Source: Phoronis australis
Lineage: Eukaryota > Phoronida > Phoronidae
Reading direction: 5' to 3'
NCBI GenBank assembly: GCA_002633005.1
Contig: NMRA01000307.1
Location: 1-47,127 of the forward strand
Length of the DNA: 47,127 nt
Position numbers and translations under genes: made by a program. Shown one piece after another: positions 1 to 11,700 of this stretch. Numbering within the stretch: position 1 is the stretch's first letter; each line of letters opens with the position of its first letter. The notes below the pieces were generated by a model. It saw only the letters and a list, made by a program, of their open reading frames with translations, did not search any database and was not told the DNA's origin.

Positions 1-264
1 CATTCTACTTATTTAGTGATTGGCTAATAAAAACCACATGATCATATCCACTCGTATTATTGGCTGTTACAATTTGATCTCAGAATATTCTAGAATCTCT
101 AGAGTACTTTGACCCCAGAACCCAAAGTTGTAAACACCATCTAAAAATAGATTTTGACGTTAAAATACATGTCATCAAGTCTGACCCCATGATTTAAAAG
201 TACATATGCACAAATTTTGGGCAACTTAAAATGGATCTATTCTTACTAATTACTTAATCAATAT
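1..264. other. AT-rich intergenic sequence
   Basis: I see no gene, RNA or repeat boundary here. It lies beyond the 3' end of the minus-strand retrotransposon that begins near 265 and may hold that element's degenerate 3' tail. Confidence 0.4.
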
Positions 265-269
265 TTATT

Positions 270-1263
270 CTGACAACTTGCAATACAGCCCGGCGTTGCT
301 GAATGATGCAGTTAGACCAAGCCACCTTCGAATGAACCGGCTCGCTGCTCTTTCCATTTCCTCAGCTGAAGATGACGTGACGTCGTAGATTAACAGTGGC
401 CACATAAGCTTCGGGAGCAAGATGAACTGTTAGCACCAAAGCTTGAATCTTCCGGGTATGCCGTCTTTGTCGATCTTCTCAAGTCAAACCTTGAGCTGGG
501 CTTTCACATCCTTGACACGGGATGTGTCTCGTAGGCTTCTATCATAGTATTTGCCAAGGCACTTGACTGGTTGTTCACTTATTGTTGGAATTCTGCATCC
601 TGCTATCGAAAACGTCTGTCTCTTGAGCAACACGCCTCTGTTGATAATTAGTGATCTGGACTTCTCTGCCTTGAATGACGTACGGGCCCATTTAGTGAGC
701 TCTTCTAGGCAACGGAGAATTGTTCTGGCTCCCACTGGTGACTCTGTCACTATTGTAATGTCGTCAACAAAAGCTCTACATGACAGCTGTCTGACTTCAT
801 CTAGCTTGGGACCTCTTCGCTCAGATTGGGCTCTCTTCAGCAGGACATTCATTGCCATGATAAACAGGATGACTGAAATGGAACAGCCCGTCATAATTCC
901 TTTTTCAAGGTGTTACCACTTCGTAGTGAAGTTGCCGACTGTGAAACGCATCAAACAGGAGCTATAGTAAGACTTCACTATACTCTTGACTTTCTCAGGA
1001 ATGTGATAGATGTCCATGGCACGATAAACTAATACATGTGGTACCGAACCGTACGCATTTGCCATGTCGAGCCACACCATAGACAGATTCTTCTTGCCCT
1101 TCTTCGCTCGGTGTATGAGTTCACTTATGATAGAATTATGTTCCAGGCATCCAGAAAAGCCTGGTATCCCGCCTTTCTGTGAAGATGTGCCAATATACTT
1201 GTTCTTGATCATGAAGTCTGTGATTCTGCCGGATAGGATTGCCAAGTAAATCTTTCCTTCCAC
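270..1263 (-). pseudogene. Catalytic half of the RT pseudogene
   Basis: A minus-strand frame running from VEGKIYLAI through motif A (VWLDMANAYGS), motif B (TGCSISVILF) and motif C (FVDD) into the thumb. A CAA-to-TAA type change makes a stop at 915-913. A further TGA lies just after the KAQLKV stretch near 484, and TAA/TGA codons follow, although similarity continues to about 270. The stops show the copy is dead. The polymerase aspartates themselves are still legible. Confidence 0.8.
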
Positions 1264-1265
1264 GC

Positions 1266-1828
1266 TGTAAGTGCCGACGCGCTCTTGTGTTTGTAGTCTG
1301 ACTATATTCGCCATCTGTTGGTGGTTTATGTGTTTGCTCTTCAGCTTCTACCGCGTACATTTTCCACGTGACTAATTCTTCAATAGAATTTTGCATATGT
1401 ATAACTGCTTGGCACACCATAGTCTATAGCTGTAACGCGCGCCAGCTTAGCTCATTCGTGCTTCAACGTCCTTACATGTATCTTGAGTTTTGAGTTTGGT
1501 CGTGATCTATGCCGCAAATTGGTGTAAGTATTTTGTACTTAGTTTTGTTACAGTATATAGTCAGTACTTCAACGTAATTGTAACGCGTACTCTGTAACTT
1601 TAATTAGCGTTGCCTCGAGTAGCTTGACGTTGTCCGAATAAGAATATATGCAATGTTTAATATTAGTATTGTAACTTTGAAACGACCAACGTATTGTTCA
1701 ATTGTCTCATAGAACGTTTTTTTGTATGTTACAGTTGAACCGAGTAACTATAAGAAAGAAACGAATAAAGTTTGTCAACGCAACTTATGCCCGGGTTTTC
1801 CATGTGGCTTTAACGATTTTCGCGACCA
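1266..1828 (+). mobile_element. Solo LTR of an LTR retrotransposon, with 5-bp target-site duplication
   Basis: The 563-bp insert begins TGTAAG and ends GACCA (the TG...CA hallmark). CACGC flanks it at 1261-1265 and 1829-1833. Removing the insert and one CACGC restores the reverse-transcriptase frame exactly (ISLLS-VEGK). On the plus strand it has a TATA-like GTATATAG near 1552 and AATAAA at 1764-1769, about 60 bp before the 3' end, as expected for an LTR in plus orientation. No internal gag-pol region is present, so this is the usual product of LTR-LTR recombination. The superfamily (Ty3/gypsy or BEL, for example) cannot be assigned. Confidence 0.85.
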
Positions 1829-1833
1829 CACGC

Positions 1834-2700
1834 GCTGAGCAGTGAAATTGGTCGAAACTGGCTAATCTGCTTCGAGCCTTCTTCTTTCGGAACATAAACT
1901 CCTTCAGCTCGCCCCCACTGGGCTGGAACTGTGCCCTTCCTCCTGAGGATCTTAAACAGCTTCCAGAGCCTTTCTCTCAACTTGGGACACATCTTATAGA
2001 CCTTGTAGGAAATTCTACTTGGACCAGGGGCTGACCCCGATCGGGCTTTCTTCACAGTGCTATCCACTTCTGACTTCCTAATGTCCCCCAGATCAAAACC
2101 TTCGTCTGGTAGATCTTCAGCCTCTAGACCTGGAAAGTCGCCAAGGGGAGTATCTTTCAACTCATCGCTGTGAATTTTGGCAAGGTGAACCTCCAAGTTT
2201 GCCCGGGTGCAGGTAAGTGTTCCGCTTTTGCTCTTGCCTAAAAGCCTTGAAGCATACTGGTAAGGCTTCCTAATGAATTTTTCTCTCTGCCTTGACCGTT
2301 TCTTCCTATTTTGTGCACCTCGTTCTGCTTTGCGGAGGGACAATAGTCGCTTGCGGGCCTCAGATGTCAGGTGAGTTATTCCTGCTTTTTCGTGCTCAGC
2401 TGCACTCTACCACAGGCGACGGAGTTCTCTAAGCTCTCTGCGGATAGTCGCTATTTCCCGTTGTCGTCTGTTTGGTCCTTGTGGGTTTGATGTTTCCTTT
2501 CTTTTCTCTACTGTTCCAAAGCGGTCCACACTGACTTGGTAAACAATCCTAGTCATAGCTTCAATCTTTGTCTCCGCTGGACCTCGAAGAGTGACACGTA
2601 AGATGCTATCCAGATCATCGTCTAAGGCTGACCACGCCTTCTTATCAGCTGCTGGTGGCCACTTGATTCTATCTTTCTTTGCAGTATTTTGCGTGAACAC
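1834..2700 (-). pseudogene. N-terminal half of the RT pseudogene
   Basis: One continuous minus-strand frame with a single TAG stop near 2407. It covers a basic, coiled-coil-like linker followed by the first conserved RT blocks (SGSAPGPS, then W-x-x-A-x-x-V-x-x-PK and FRPISLLS). At Ser codon 1836-1834 the frame is cut by the inserted LTR and resumes at 1263 with VEGK, so joining ISLLS to VEGK restores the expected motif order. This half carries no catalytic aspartates. Confidence 0.8.
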
Positions 2701-5640
2701 ATCTATCCCCTGAATTAATACGTCGAACATACATGTACACGTACCTGCATGAAAATCAAGCCGTTCCAAGAATCTTTTTCGCCTATAATATTCAACTTTT
2801 AACCATTCACTTGTCGCTCCGCTATTTTTGTTTTACCCAGTGGTGAACTCGTGAACAAAAGCATTTGCTGGGCTCATTGGTCGCCATTTGGGTAACTACT
2901 TCTCCATTATGTTTGAAAACGAGTGTGTTGCGTCCACAGTACAAAGGTTTTGCTTGTTTGTAATACGTGCGCATTCACGTTTTCGCTGTAAAAGTTGATA
3001 CTGAAACGAGGAACTTTGTCCTGAATGCACAGCAATCATTTTTGTATCGCCACTCAATGTGTGAAAGCAGTCAATTAGGTAAAAAAAACTTATGGAAGAA
3101 GATAGCAGGCGATTTGATAAAAACAGGCAAAATACTACCAGTAGCAACCTTGCTGTTTTCTAAACTTGTCACGGGAGTTTTACTTGATTAGTAGTAACAC
3201 TCTGAACAAGATTTTTTTCACATTCTTTTGGTTTTAAGCCACATCACCAAATGATGGAAAACCATCCGGTGGACCTTTAGCTCTCTTTGGCCAGTTTTTA
3301 CCCACACCGGCGTCAAGCTGTTTGTTTCGTATACATGTACAACAGCTTTACACCAAGGCTAGTAAATTGTGAGTAAGTCTACACTTATCTTGCCCGTAAC
3401 ACCCGTTGAAGCAGTGCCCTATAAAATGTCCAATTTTGGTCGCCATCAGATCGATGAAGCAGTTTGTACATGTAGGATAATATGAAAATGTGAGATACTA
3501 TTAGGGGTTGTGATTTGAGGTTTTATTCACGTGATGGATGCATAGATTTTTGTGTAAGGAAATTTCTGCATTAACCGCTCCCAGAGAGGCGTCGATGAAG
3601 TAATATGCCACGAAACATGACTCCGTGTACATAGATACGCGGAACAATGTATCGTGGGATTATATTTTATGTATGCCAATTAAGGTGCGTTCCGTATTTA
3701 TCCTTTACGTTTCGAATTCAGTTAACTTTCTGTCGTTTCTCGACAGATTCTTTAAATACTTCACCCAGACTGTTCACGTGGAGGATCAAATCCTTTGTGC
3801 ATAAACATATACTTACGCGTTAAGTTACACGTTTTCTCTAGTAAAAGAGTCACTTTTAAATGTAAAGATTACTTATTTAAAAAGGGATAACAAAGGTGAA
3901 AACCACGGTAATTGTGTATTGAACATGTACTATTTCCTAAAGTAATTAAATAACAACTATAATATTCGATATTGTAGTTACCGAGGAATCGGCACCTCAA
4001 TTGCATACGATACAATACTTAACAAATAAAACTTACACAAAAGTGTCTCATTATTAAGAGTTTTGTATGGGACGTTATGTTTGAGACACGATTGCATGTT
4101 GAGTTTGATTTTTACTATTGCCATTTTACTGCTATAAACTATTTTGGCAAAGCATGATTATCGAACCGGCAATTTTAAAGTTGTCCCGGCAGTGCAATAC
4201 GGAAAACAAAATCACATGGCCGTGTAGCATTCGGCTTATTAAACGCGTATGAGATAACGTACGATAGTTAATAGAATCTTTGTCTAAGTAGGCACAACTT
4301 GTTATATTGAGGACCACATTAATCCCTTGCTCTCTGTCCTTAGTCTATTGCTCACTCAATTTAGAGCTTTATCTTATACAATATGAGCTTGAGGCTGAGG
4401 TAATAAACACATCATTCAAATCCCAGGAATGTTTATTTACCAATTTTGACTAAATAGTGAATTGATGCCACTTGTAAGTGATCTAAATCAAAACGTGTTT
4501 TGGAGATGACTCCTACAAAAGTGTGTTGGTATACATTGATTCCGTTGGGTAGATGTTCACCAAAATTCAAAAGCGTGTTATTTACGCATAAAACAGCGTC
4601 GGAGCCCTATTGTGAGACATGTCATCTATTGTACATGTACGTAATGTTTGTTTTCGACGTGTACCAGGACAACAGCCAAGATCTATCCGCAACTACCTTG
4701 CCGCAATGAAGACCCCAGACAGAGGCTATCGATCCCGTCTCCATCTGATAGTTTTTGCAGTAGTCGCAATACGTGAGCATTAATTAATTTTCACTATTGG
4801 CTATTGATTTGTGCCGTAAAAAATAATTTAGGCCTACAATTAATTTACGTTGATTCACCTCGTCAACAATAAGTTGCCTAGAACCTCGTCAACAATTTTT
4901 AATTTACTTGCATAACATAGACTGACCGCCATCAATACTGATTGGGTTTTTTGAAATTTCTGCTAGATTAAGATGAATTGGTGTCGTTTTATTGATCTAC
5001 TATAATTGTTCATTTTTCAGTTACGAAGACCGCTTCAAGTGGTGAGTGCCAACCTCGTCTGCATTCTGTTTTCAGTCACCGAGACTTCCAATCACGTCCT
5101 TCAGAGATCAATATCGAGATAGCGTACATGTATCTCGATATCGGGTTTACGCTAACCATCGTTCTGCTAACTAGTACGACATCATATAGTCAGAAAGAAT
5201 GTATATATTACGGGTGTCGCATTTTTTGAAGATACATTTGTACGTATACATTTCTTCTGTGTAGTTAATTCGATCTTACGCGTGTTTGCCGTTGTGAAAT
5301 GGAATTAAAAAGAGCCGCGATGCAGAACTAGATTGTTAGGTACATTAAACTTTTTGCCAATTCCCACGAAGCATATCGGGACAAACGCAAATTGGACTGC
5401 ACAAGAGACTTGGGAAAGTTCAATTCATATTCCAGTGCATAAAATACTTGGTGTGCAATTCCACAACAACTATCACAACGGAACCCAGACACATACACCA
5501 TACCACAACAGTAACGCATCACCAATTTAAAGTCCTACATGTACATGTAGTAGCAAACGCGTTTAACCCTTATTAAATAGTAAGAAGAAGTTATAGGGAA
5601 TTAAGCAGTACCTGTCTCAGAATCAAAAAACGTCGAAGAA
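2701..5640. other. Intergenic region upstream of the lectin gene
   Basis: I find no exon with convincing splice sites and no recognisable domain. The short open frames here lack family signatures. One perfect inverted repeat is listed separately (5111-5141). The distal promoter of the lectin gene should lie in its right-hand part, but I could not place a TATA box or transcription start. Confidence 0.4.
5111..5141. repeat. Perfect 11-bp inverted repeat
   Basis: ATATCGAGATA at 5111-5121 and its exact reverse complement at 5131-5141 enclose a 9-bp loop that itself contains TACATG. It could be a palindromic binding site or the remnant of a small foldback element. Function is unknown. Confidence 0.6.
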
Positions 5641-5692
5641 AGTTTAAATAAACGTGCCTCTAATAATTCTGACCCGAGGAACATACGGCACC

Positions 5693-5747
5693 ATGGAGTT
5701 GCTTCTATGGTTATTGTCATCGTTGTTATTATCATCTGTGCAATGGG
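5693..5747 (+). CDS. Lectin exon 1: start codon and signal peptide
   Basis: The ATG sits in a strong context (GGCACCATGG). It encodes a short acidic start followed by a Leu/Ser-rich hydrophobic run (MELLLWLLSSLLLLSSVQWG), a typical signal peptide. The exon ends after one base of a codon at a GTAAGC donor. Splicing to the acceptor CAG at 5841-5843 creates a Val codon and leads straight into the STNIALRKPA start of the first lectin domain. Confidence 0.8.
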
Positions 5748-8700
5748 GTAAGCATTGCGTCACACCAAGAGTAACATCAATTTGTTGAATATGCGCTATC
5801 ATTGCTTTGATGGACAACCAGCAAACTGTTGCCTTTGTTACAGTGAGTACAAACATTGCCTTGAGAAAGCCCGCTAAACAGTCAACGACTCGTCCTGAAG
5901 GGGGGGCTGCTTCACGTGCTGTCGATGGAAACAAAGATACGAACTTTCTAGAAGGTCAAAGTTGCTCGCACACCAATTATAGACCAAAGGATTGGTGGAG
6001 AGTTGACCTGCTGGATATTTATTTTGTGCACACGGTGGGAATAACCAACAGGCAACACCCAGAATACCGTACGTAATGTTTCTTGTTGAAAAGCATTGCC
6101 TTGTCATTTTTTAACTCATAACATAAATTTGTCATTTACATTGAGTACTGCGGGTTGACTCATTATTCAGCAAGTCCAAACAACTCGTTCTCATATCTTT
6201 TATGCTGGTCGGTGACGACAATTGACCTACAGGGTATAGCCAGGATTTTGATTGGCGGCTTCACTGACCAATGAGAACCCAGCATTCTTGAACACCTTCG
6301 CTTCCAAGCCGCTCTTTTACCGGGCAAACAACACGTTGCCGGGTAAAACGTATTGTTTGTTTGTTGACATTTCGCACGGGGTTGGAGCTTCCGATAGATC
6401 AAATGAGTGTGGGTTACATGTACTACAAAGGGGAGATGCCTCAATCCTGACGTGCACAAACCTACTGTAGTTACGGTAAATTGAATTAAACATGTACATG
6501 TACGACATTGATCCCGTTTCCTTTTTGTTTTTCACATGTACCCGTCATCAGCATTTCTTGAAAGGGCCTTGTTTTTCATTACACTTTTTTACTTTGAGCG
6601 GCAAAGTTGTTTATTATACATGTATTTTCATCCAAGTTGCAACGCTCGATTAACTCTTTACGGACTTGTGAACGCAGTGTTAATGAATGTTGTTAAACGA
6701 TTTCAAGTCTAGACGCCATTGGCTTAGCGTTGTGCATAGTAGTGGCCGGGGTATCAGGACTTCGGCTTTTTATTAGCAGGTGCAAGTAGTCCATTTCAAT
6801 GAGAAATCCGTGTGATGCCAATATTTTAATTTCGTCAAAATATATTCTCTATATGAATCTGTACTTTTAATGTAGACATATTTTCCTCAGTCATCCCTCT
6901 TAGACAGATTCTGATGTTGAAAAAAGGGATTACATCAGATTGAGATGGACCCGTACAAGATTTTCCAAATTTTACCACGGTGCATATGGTATTTTGCATA
7001 TCCTCAGTAAAGTGACTGTGGATTCATTATTCCCACCAGTTAACCTGGTAATAACACGAGTTTGGTCAGTATTTATTACCACTTCAGATAAGACTCTTAC
7101 GAACTTTGACATCCGTGTATCCAGTCGCTCTGAGTTGTCATCTAGTGCCCCCTTGTGCCATCACTTTGGAGGTACTGTTGGCGCAGGCGTAACTCAATGG
7201 ATCAGCTGTGACAAAGCTGTGTATGGCAGGTATCTTTTTATACAACATCTTGGAACGCAACCTCTGGTTATGTGTGAAGTGGAGGTACACGGCTCACTTG
7301 TGTCAAGTAAGTACATGTAGCGCTTTCTGACAAGTACACATGTACATGTAGTTAAGATCTTCAGTTTGATTTGAGACATTAGATTGTGAATAGTATAAAC
7401 GGAACTTGTTCCTCACCGGGCCCAAATTTTGGTCGAAAGTCCTGCTCCGTAGCAGGCTTATTTTGGTCCTGGCTTTTGCCAATTTAAGCATTAGTTTTAG
7501 TTTTAAAAGATCCGTAAAACTTGCAGCCTTAGACATTCCGGCCTTACGTTTTCGTGATTTTTGTCTTAATAAACGAAAAAGAAAAATTTTCATGGAACGG
7601 ATACGTGAACTTTGCTGTTAGGGGTCGTGTATGATATATGTTTGCACGAATAATACACGTGAGTGTACGATAAATTATTTATTTCATGACACTATGAGTC
7701 GATCGTCCCCTCGTGACATCAGTTTCTCCTAGCTGTACTTTCTATATGTTTCCATTCAGTATTGCATTGCCTGATTTTTATTTAGCCTGACTTTTCACCT
7801 TTGCCGATAAATGAAGAGACGGTTGGTCACCTCACCTTAATGTCTAATATGTATATTCCGGTTTCAGAGCATTAATTTTACAGTAATAATCGCAGAGTTC
7901 AACTGAAAATGTGTGTGGGATAATCAACGAACCTTAGTTTTGCTAAAACTGACATGAAAAAGGTTTCCTTCGCCTTTAATGCAAACTCACACATCATCCT
8001 GGAACGAGCCTGAGTTCTCTGAAAAGGAACAATGATTTCAACTATAGACAAAAAATAATTAAAACACGGTGGGTATGTAAGTCGCAAGTAATAGATTACT
8101 GTCTGAATTCACGTCTTCGTGGCAAATTACAGGAGGATATAGTTATATCACAAACAATCCTTGCTTGCCGATTGTTCAGAAGTAATAGACTTTTCAAGCT
8201 GGCGTACGACTGCACAAGATGTTTTAAAAAATCTCAACTTCTTCCAAAAAGTCGCACTATATACTCTGCAACCACAGCTGTCAAGATGTTTCTTATGATA
8301 TCGTTCAGATTGAACCTTAGAGCCTCTTTAAAATCGTTTTGAAGCAACTTTCGCTGTGGTATTTGTAATAATAATGATAGTGATTAGCCGTTTCAGCCCG
8401 GATCGAGATTATTCTGATGGATAAAGTACAGCTACGATAAGTGTCACCCAAAGGGGGTTCACAGCAAACAATACTCTCCAAAATGGTACCATTTTCTACA
8501 ATCTATCGATAAAATGGTGCCTTTTCTGATTTTTTGACGCAGAACTGTGCAAAACGTGAAATTTTACCTAAAACTACATGTACTCTCTAAATGGGTCACC
8601 TTTTTGACCGAGCCCACTATCTACATAGGCGGCACGCGCGAGTACCCCGGTCGTGTTAGGTAAAATTTCTCCGTGATTTTGTGCATTTACTTGGTGATAT

Positions 8701-11700
8701 GAGGTTGGTTTCTTAAAATGAAACAATCGTACATTTTTCACATGCCGTTCGACATAAAACGCATCAATTTCGTGAAATGTAACAACTGGTTCCTTTCTAG
8801 GAGACCCTTACCATAGTAAAATATAACAATGACGTAGAATATATATTTTTTTGCATTTTGTTGCATATCGCAACACTGAGCTTCCAGTCTCGCCGCTTGG
8901 TTTCTTGAGATGGGAATCGTTTCTGCTTGATTGAACGTGGGTAGGCAATTTCGCCGCCGAAGATTGGTCGGTTTAGAAGTTGCTGCTTCGTCACCTGGTC
9001 ACTTTCACGGAATGTCGGCATTGTTTGGTTGCTGATATTAATGTTTTGAAGACAAACGGATTTCTACTTTGCAATGTTTTATGATTCCCAAATGTAGCAC
9101 AAAAACTCAGGCACTCAGTGTCGTAACACCTTCCAGTTCATGTGAAAAAGTACATGTACATGTAGTCGGTCAATTTTAAACGTGCATTCCCGTTGGACAA
9201 GAGAAGACCATTGGAATTAAATGGAAATGCTTTCTAGAGCAAATGAGCTGTGTTAATATTCGTGTTATAAAAGTTGGAGTTTTTACCTCAACGCAAGCTA
9301 AAAAAATGTGACAGTACTGTCCATTTACAGTGAAAACAAACATCGCGTATGGCAAGCTCGCTACACAGTCATCGACTCGTAAATTAGGAGGTGCTGCCTC
9401 GCGTGCTGTCGATGGAGACAAACATACGAACTTTGAAGCTGGTAAAAGTTGTTCGCACACTATCGACGGATCAAAGGATTGGTGGAGAGTTGACCTTGAG
9501 AATGTCTATGCTGTGCATACCGTGGCAATAACAAACAGAGAACATCCAACATATCGTACGTAAACTATTCTCTGGACAGGTGAATCTTGGTGAAAAATAT
9601 TGCTGATTCAATTTCCTAGTAACTAAGCTTATAGTTTTGCCACAAAATATTTTTCATTTGTATCTACTCATTTGTATAATCTGAAAAAAGCGCTTCTCCT
9701 ACACAGATGTAATGGAGGTTCTGATGTCGACAAATAAATATTGTATTAGCTTGGGTTTTTCGTGGACACCGACGTTGTTTTTTAACTTTCTACCATGGTG
9801 CATATGAAATCTTAGCTCTACATGTACCTCCTTAAGTGATTACGTGTTCCGATTACATCATTTTCATTAGTCAACCTGATAATAATTCGTGTCTTCTTTA
9901 TACTCTTGCAGATAAAAGTTTGACCAACTTTGATATCCGTTTGTCCACCAACAGTGAGTTGTCATCTAGCGCCCCCTTGTGTCACCATTTTCGCGGCACT
10001 GTTGGTGCAGGTATAACTGAATGGATCAACTGTGACAAACCAGTGTATGGCAGATATCTGTTTATACAACAACTTGGAAATTGGCCTCTAGTTATGTGTG
10101 AAGTGGAAGTATTCGGCAAACGTGAGTAACGGTTTCTTACATGGAACTTTAATACCGGATGAATAGTACAAACCTTAATGTAATAACCCAAACTTTTCTT
10201 TAAGTCTGAGTGTTCAATGGAGAATTTGGTGGTAAAAATTTGTAATAAACATGTACGTGAAATGTGACAACCTGTTATCTGACGCCCTCGCCAGTGGAAG
10301 TGCTTATTCGAATTTGTTTTCTTTCGCATCAGTCGTTAGCTGATTTGATCAATGCCGGAAAAAAACACCCTGGCCGCTTTCCCCTCTTATGTATTTCAAA
10401 TGACTAAAATAATAATCAGAACAAATGGGTAAATGCATTACACTTATTGCAAAGATAATCATTTTCAGACACTTTGCGTTGTCAACTTCTCCTCAAACGA
10501 GCCATCTTGATCCAATAAAAAAATTGAATTTTCAATTTGTGCATAGCCTATGACATATTTTTAAAAAGATCCTATTTCTTTCAACTTTGCAAAGCACACG
10601 GTGGGCGCATGTCAATGTCCTGTGTTTCTCTAGCTAGAGAAGGTAGGATGTCAATTTTAGACGAGCACGACTCCTAGTCAAGAGATGTAAATTGAATTCT
10701 AATGTAAATATTGTCTTGAGTTAAATGGTTGAATTTCCGTTATTATAAAAAAATATTTCCATATTGAGTAAACTATCATTGGCAAACAGAGGGGGACTTA
10801 TAGCAATGCAAAATAAATCCTGCTCTAGCTTATATCGCTTACACTTACAGTGAGCCCAAACATTGCATTTTATAAGTTCGCCTATCAGTCATCGACTGGT
10901 CCTGGTGCTGCTCGACGTGCTGTCGATGGAAACAAAAACCCGAACATGCTGGGTGGTCAAAGTTGTTCGCATACTCTGAGTAGAAGCAAGGATTGGTGGA
11001 GTGTTGACTTGGAGAATGTCTATGCTGTGCACATCGTGGCAATAACCAACAGAGACGATCCAGAATTTTGTACGTGAATTGTTCAGACTTGTATCTTGTT
11101 CAAACTGAACTGCTTGTCTTTAGTTTTGCCAACATATAGCATTAATATGTGTGTAATTCCATTAAAAGTCATACTCGAGACAAAAAAATGCAACAATACT
11201 AACATTTCTCTCTAGTTTCAGGGTAAATATTTGTCTGTCCTATGACTTTCAATTTTTACCAAAATGGACCTATTTTGGGGGTCATTTGACCCTGAAAATT
11301 TGATTTTCATGAGTGTTGCTTGTTATTGTCTTAAATAAGCCAGTTATGTTTGTTTCTGTATATTATGAAACTTCTGCAATCACACCCAGCCCAAATTTTA
11401 AAGAATAATTTTTCAACTTTGGTACATCATCGACCTATCGGGGTTAAACGTTAACTTTTGAATATCATGATGGTGTTCGCCCGACACAAAGAAGTGTTAA
11501 AACGTTTAGTTACGTTTAAAGTTTCATTCAAAATTAAAATAATTTCAGATTCTCTTTTAACTTGTTATTCGTTACTATTGGCCAAAACTTTGATTCCAGG
11601 GACTATTCGTTTAATCAGAAATTGCGTGACAGACGTACGGCACATTGCACGTCCGTCACACCCATGAAATTACAATGTTTCAGCCAATAAAATAACCTAA

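Larger units (their letters stand above)
265..2700 (-). mobile_element. Decayed non-LTR retrotransposon (R2/NeSL-like RT), interrupted by a solo LTR
   Basis: Read on the minus strand, this is a long reverse-transcriptase reading frame broken by point stops. From high to low coordinates it has an N-terminal linker rich in Arg/Lys (about 2700-2240), the motif 0-2 region with APGPS and FRPISLLS (about 2040-1834), VEGKIYLAI (from 1263), LDMANAYGS as motif A, GCSISVILF as motif B, and the catalytic FVDD as motif C (about 770). A thumb region with a WLGL motif runs to about 270. In-frame stops include TAG near 2407, TAA at 915-913 and TGA near 486. The family call rests on the RT motif style. I see no N-terminal zinc fingers, and any C-terminal restriction-like endonuclease lies outside what I can resolve. 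The element is inactive. Confidence 0.85.

Noticed and set aside
1136-1420. Minus-strand frame that looks gag-like at first sight
   Set aside because: It straddles the solo LTR and the RT in a different frame. The TSD and TG/CA ends explain the sequence better.
11458-11667. Search for an extra lectin B exon between 11070 and 14219
   Set aside because: No TNFDIR, CDK or CEVEV motif occurs in any frame there, so domain 3 uses the distant B exon at 14220.
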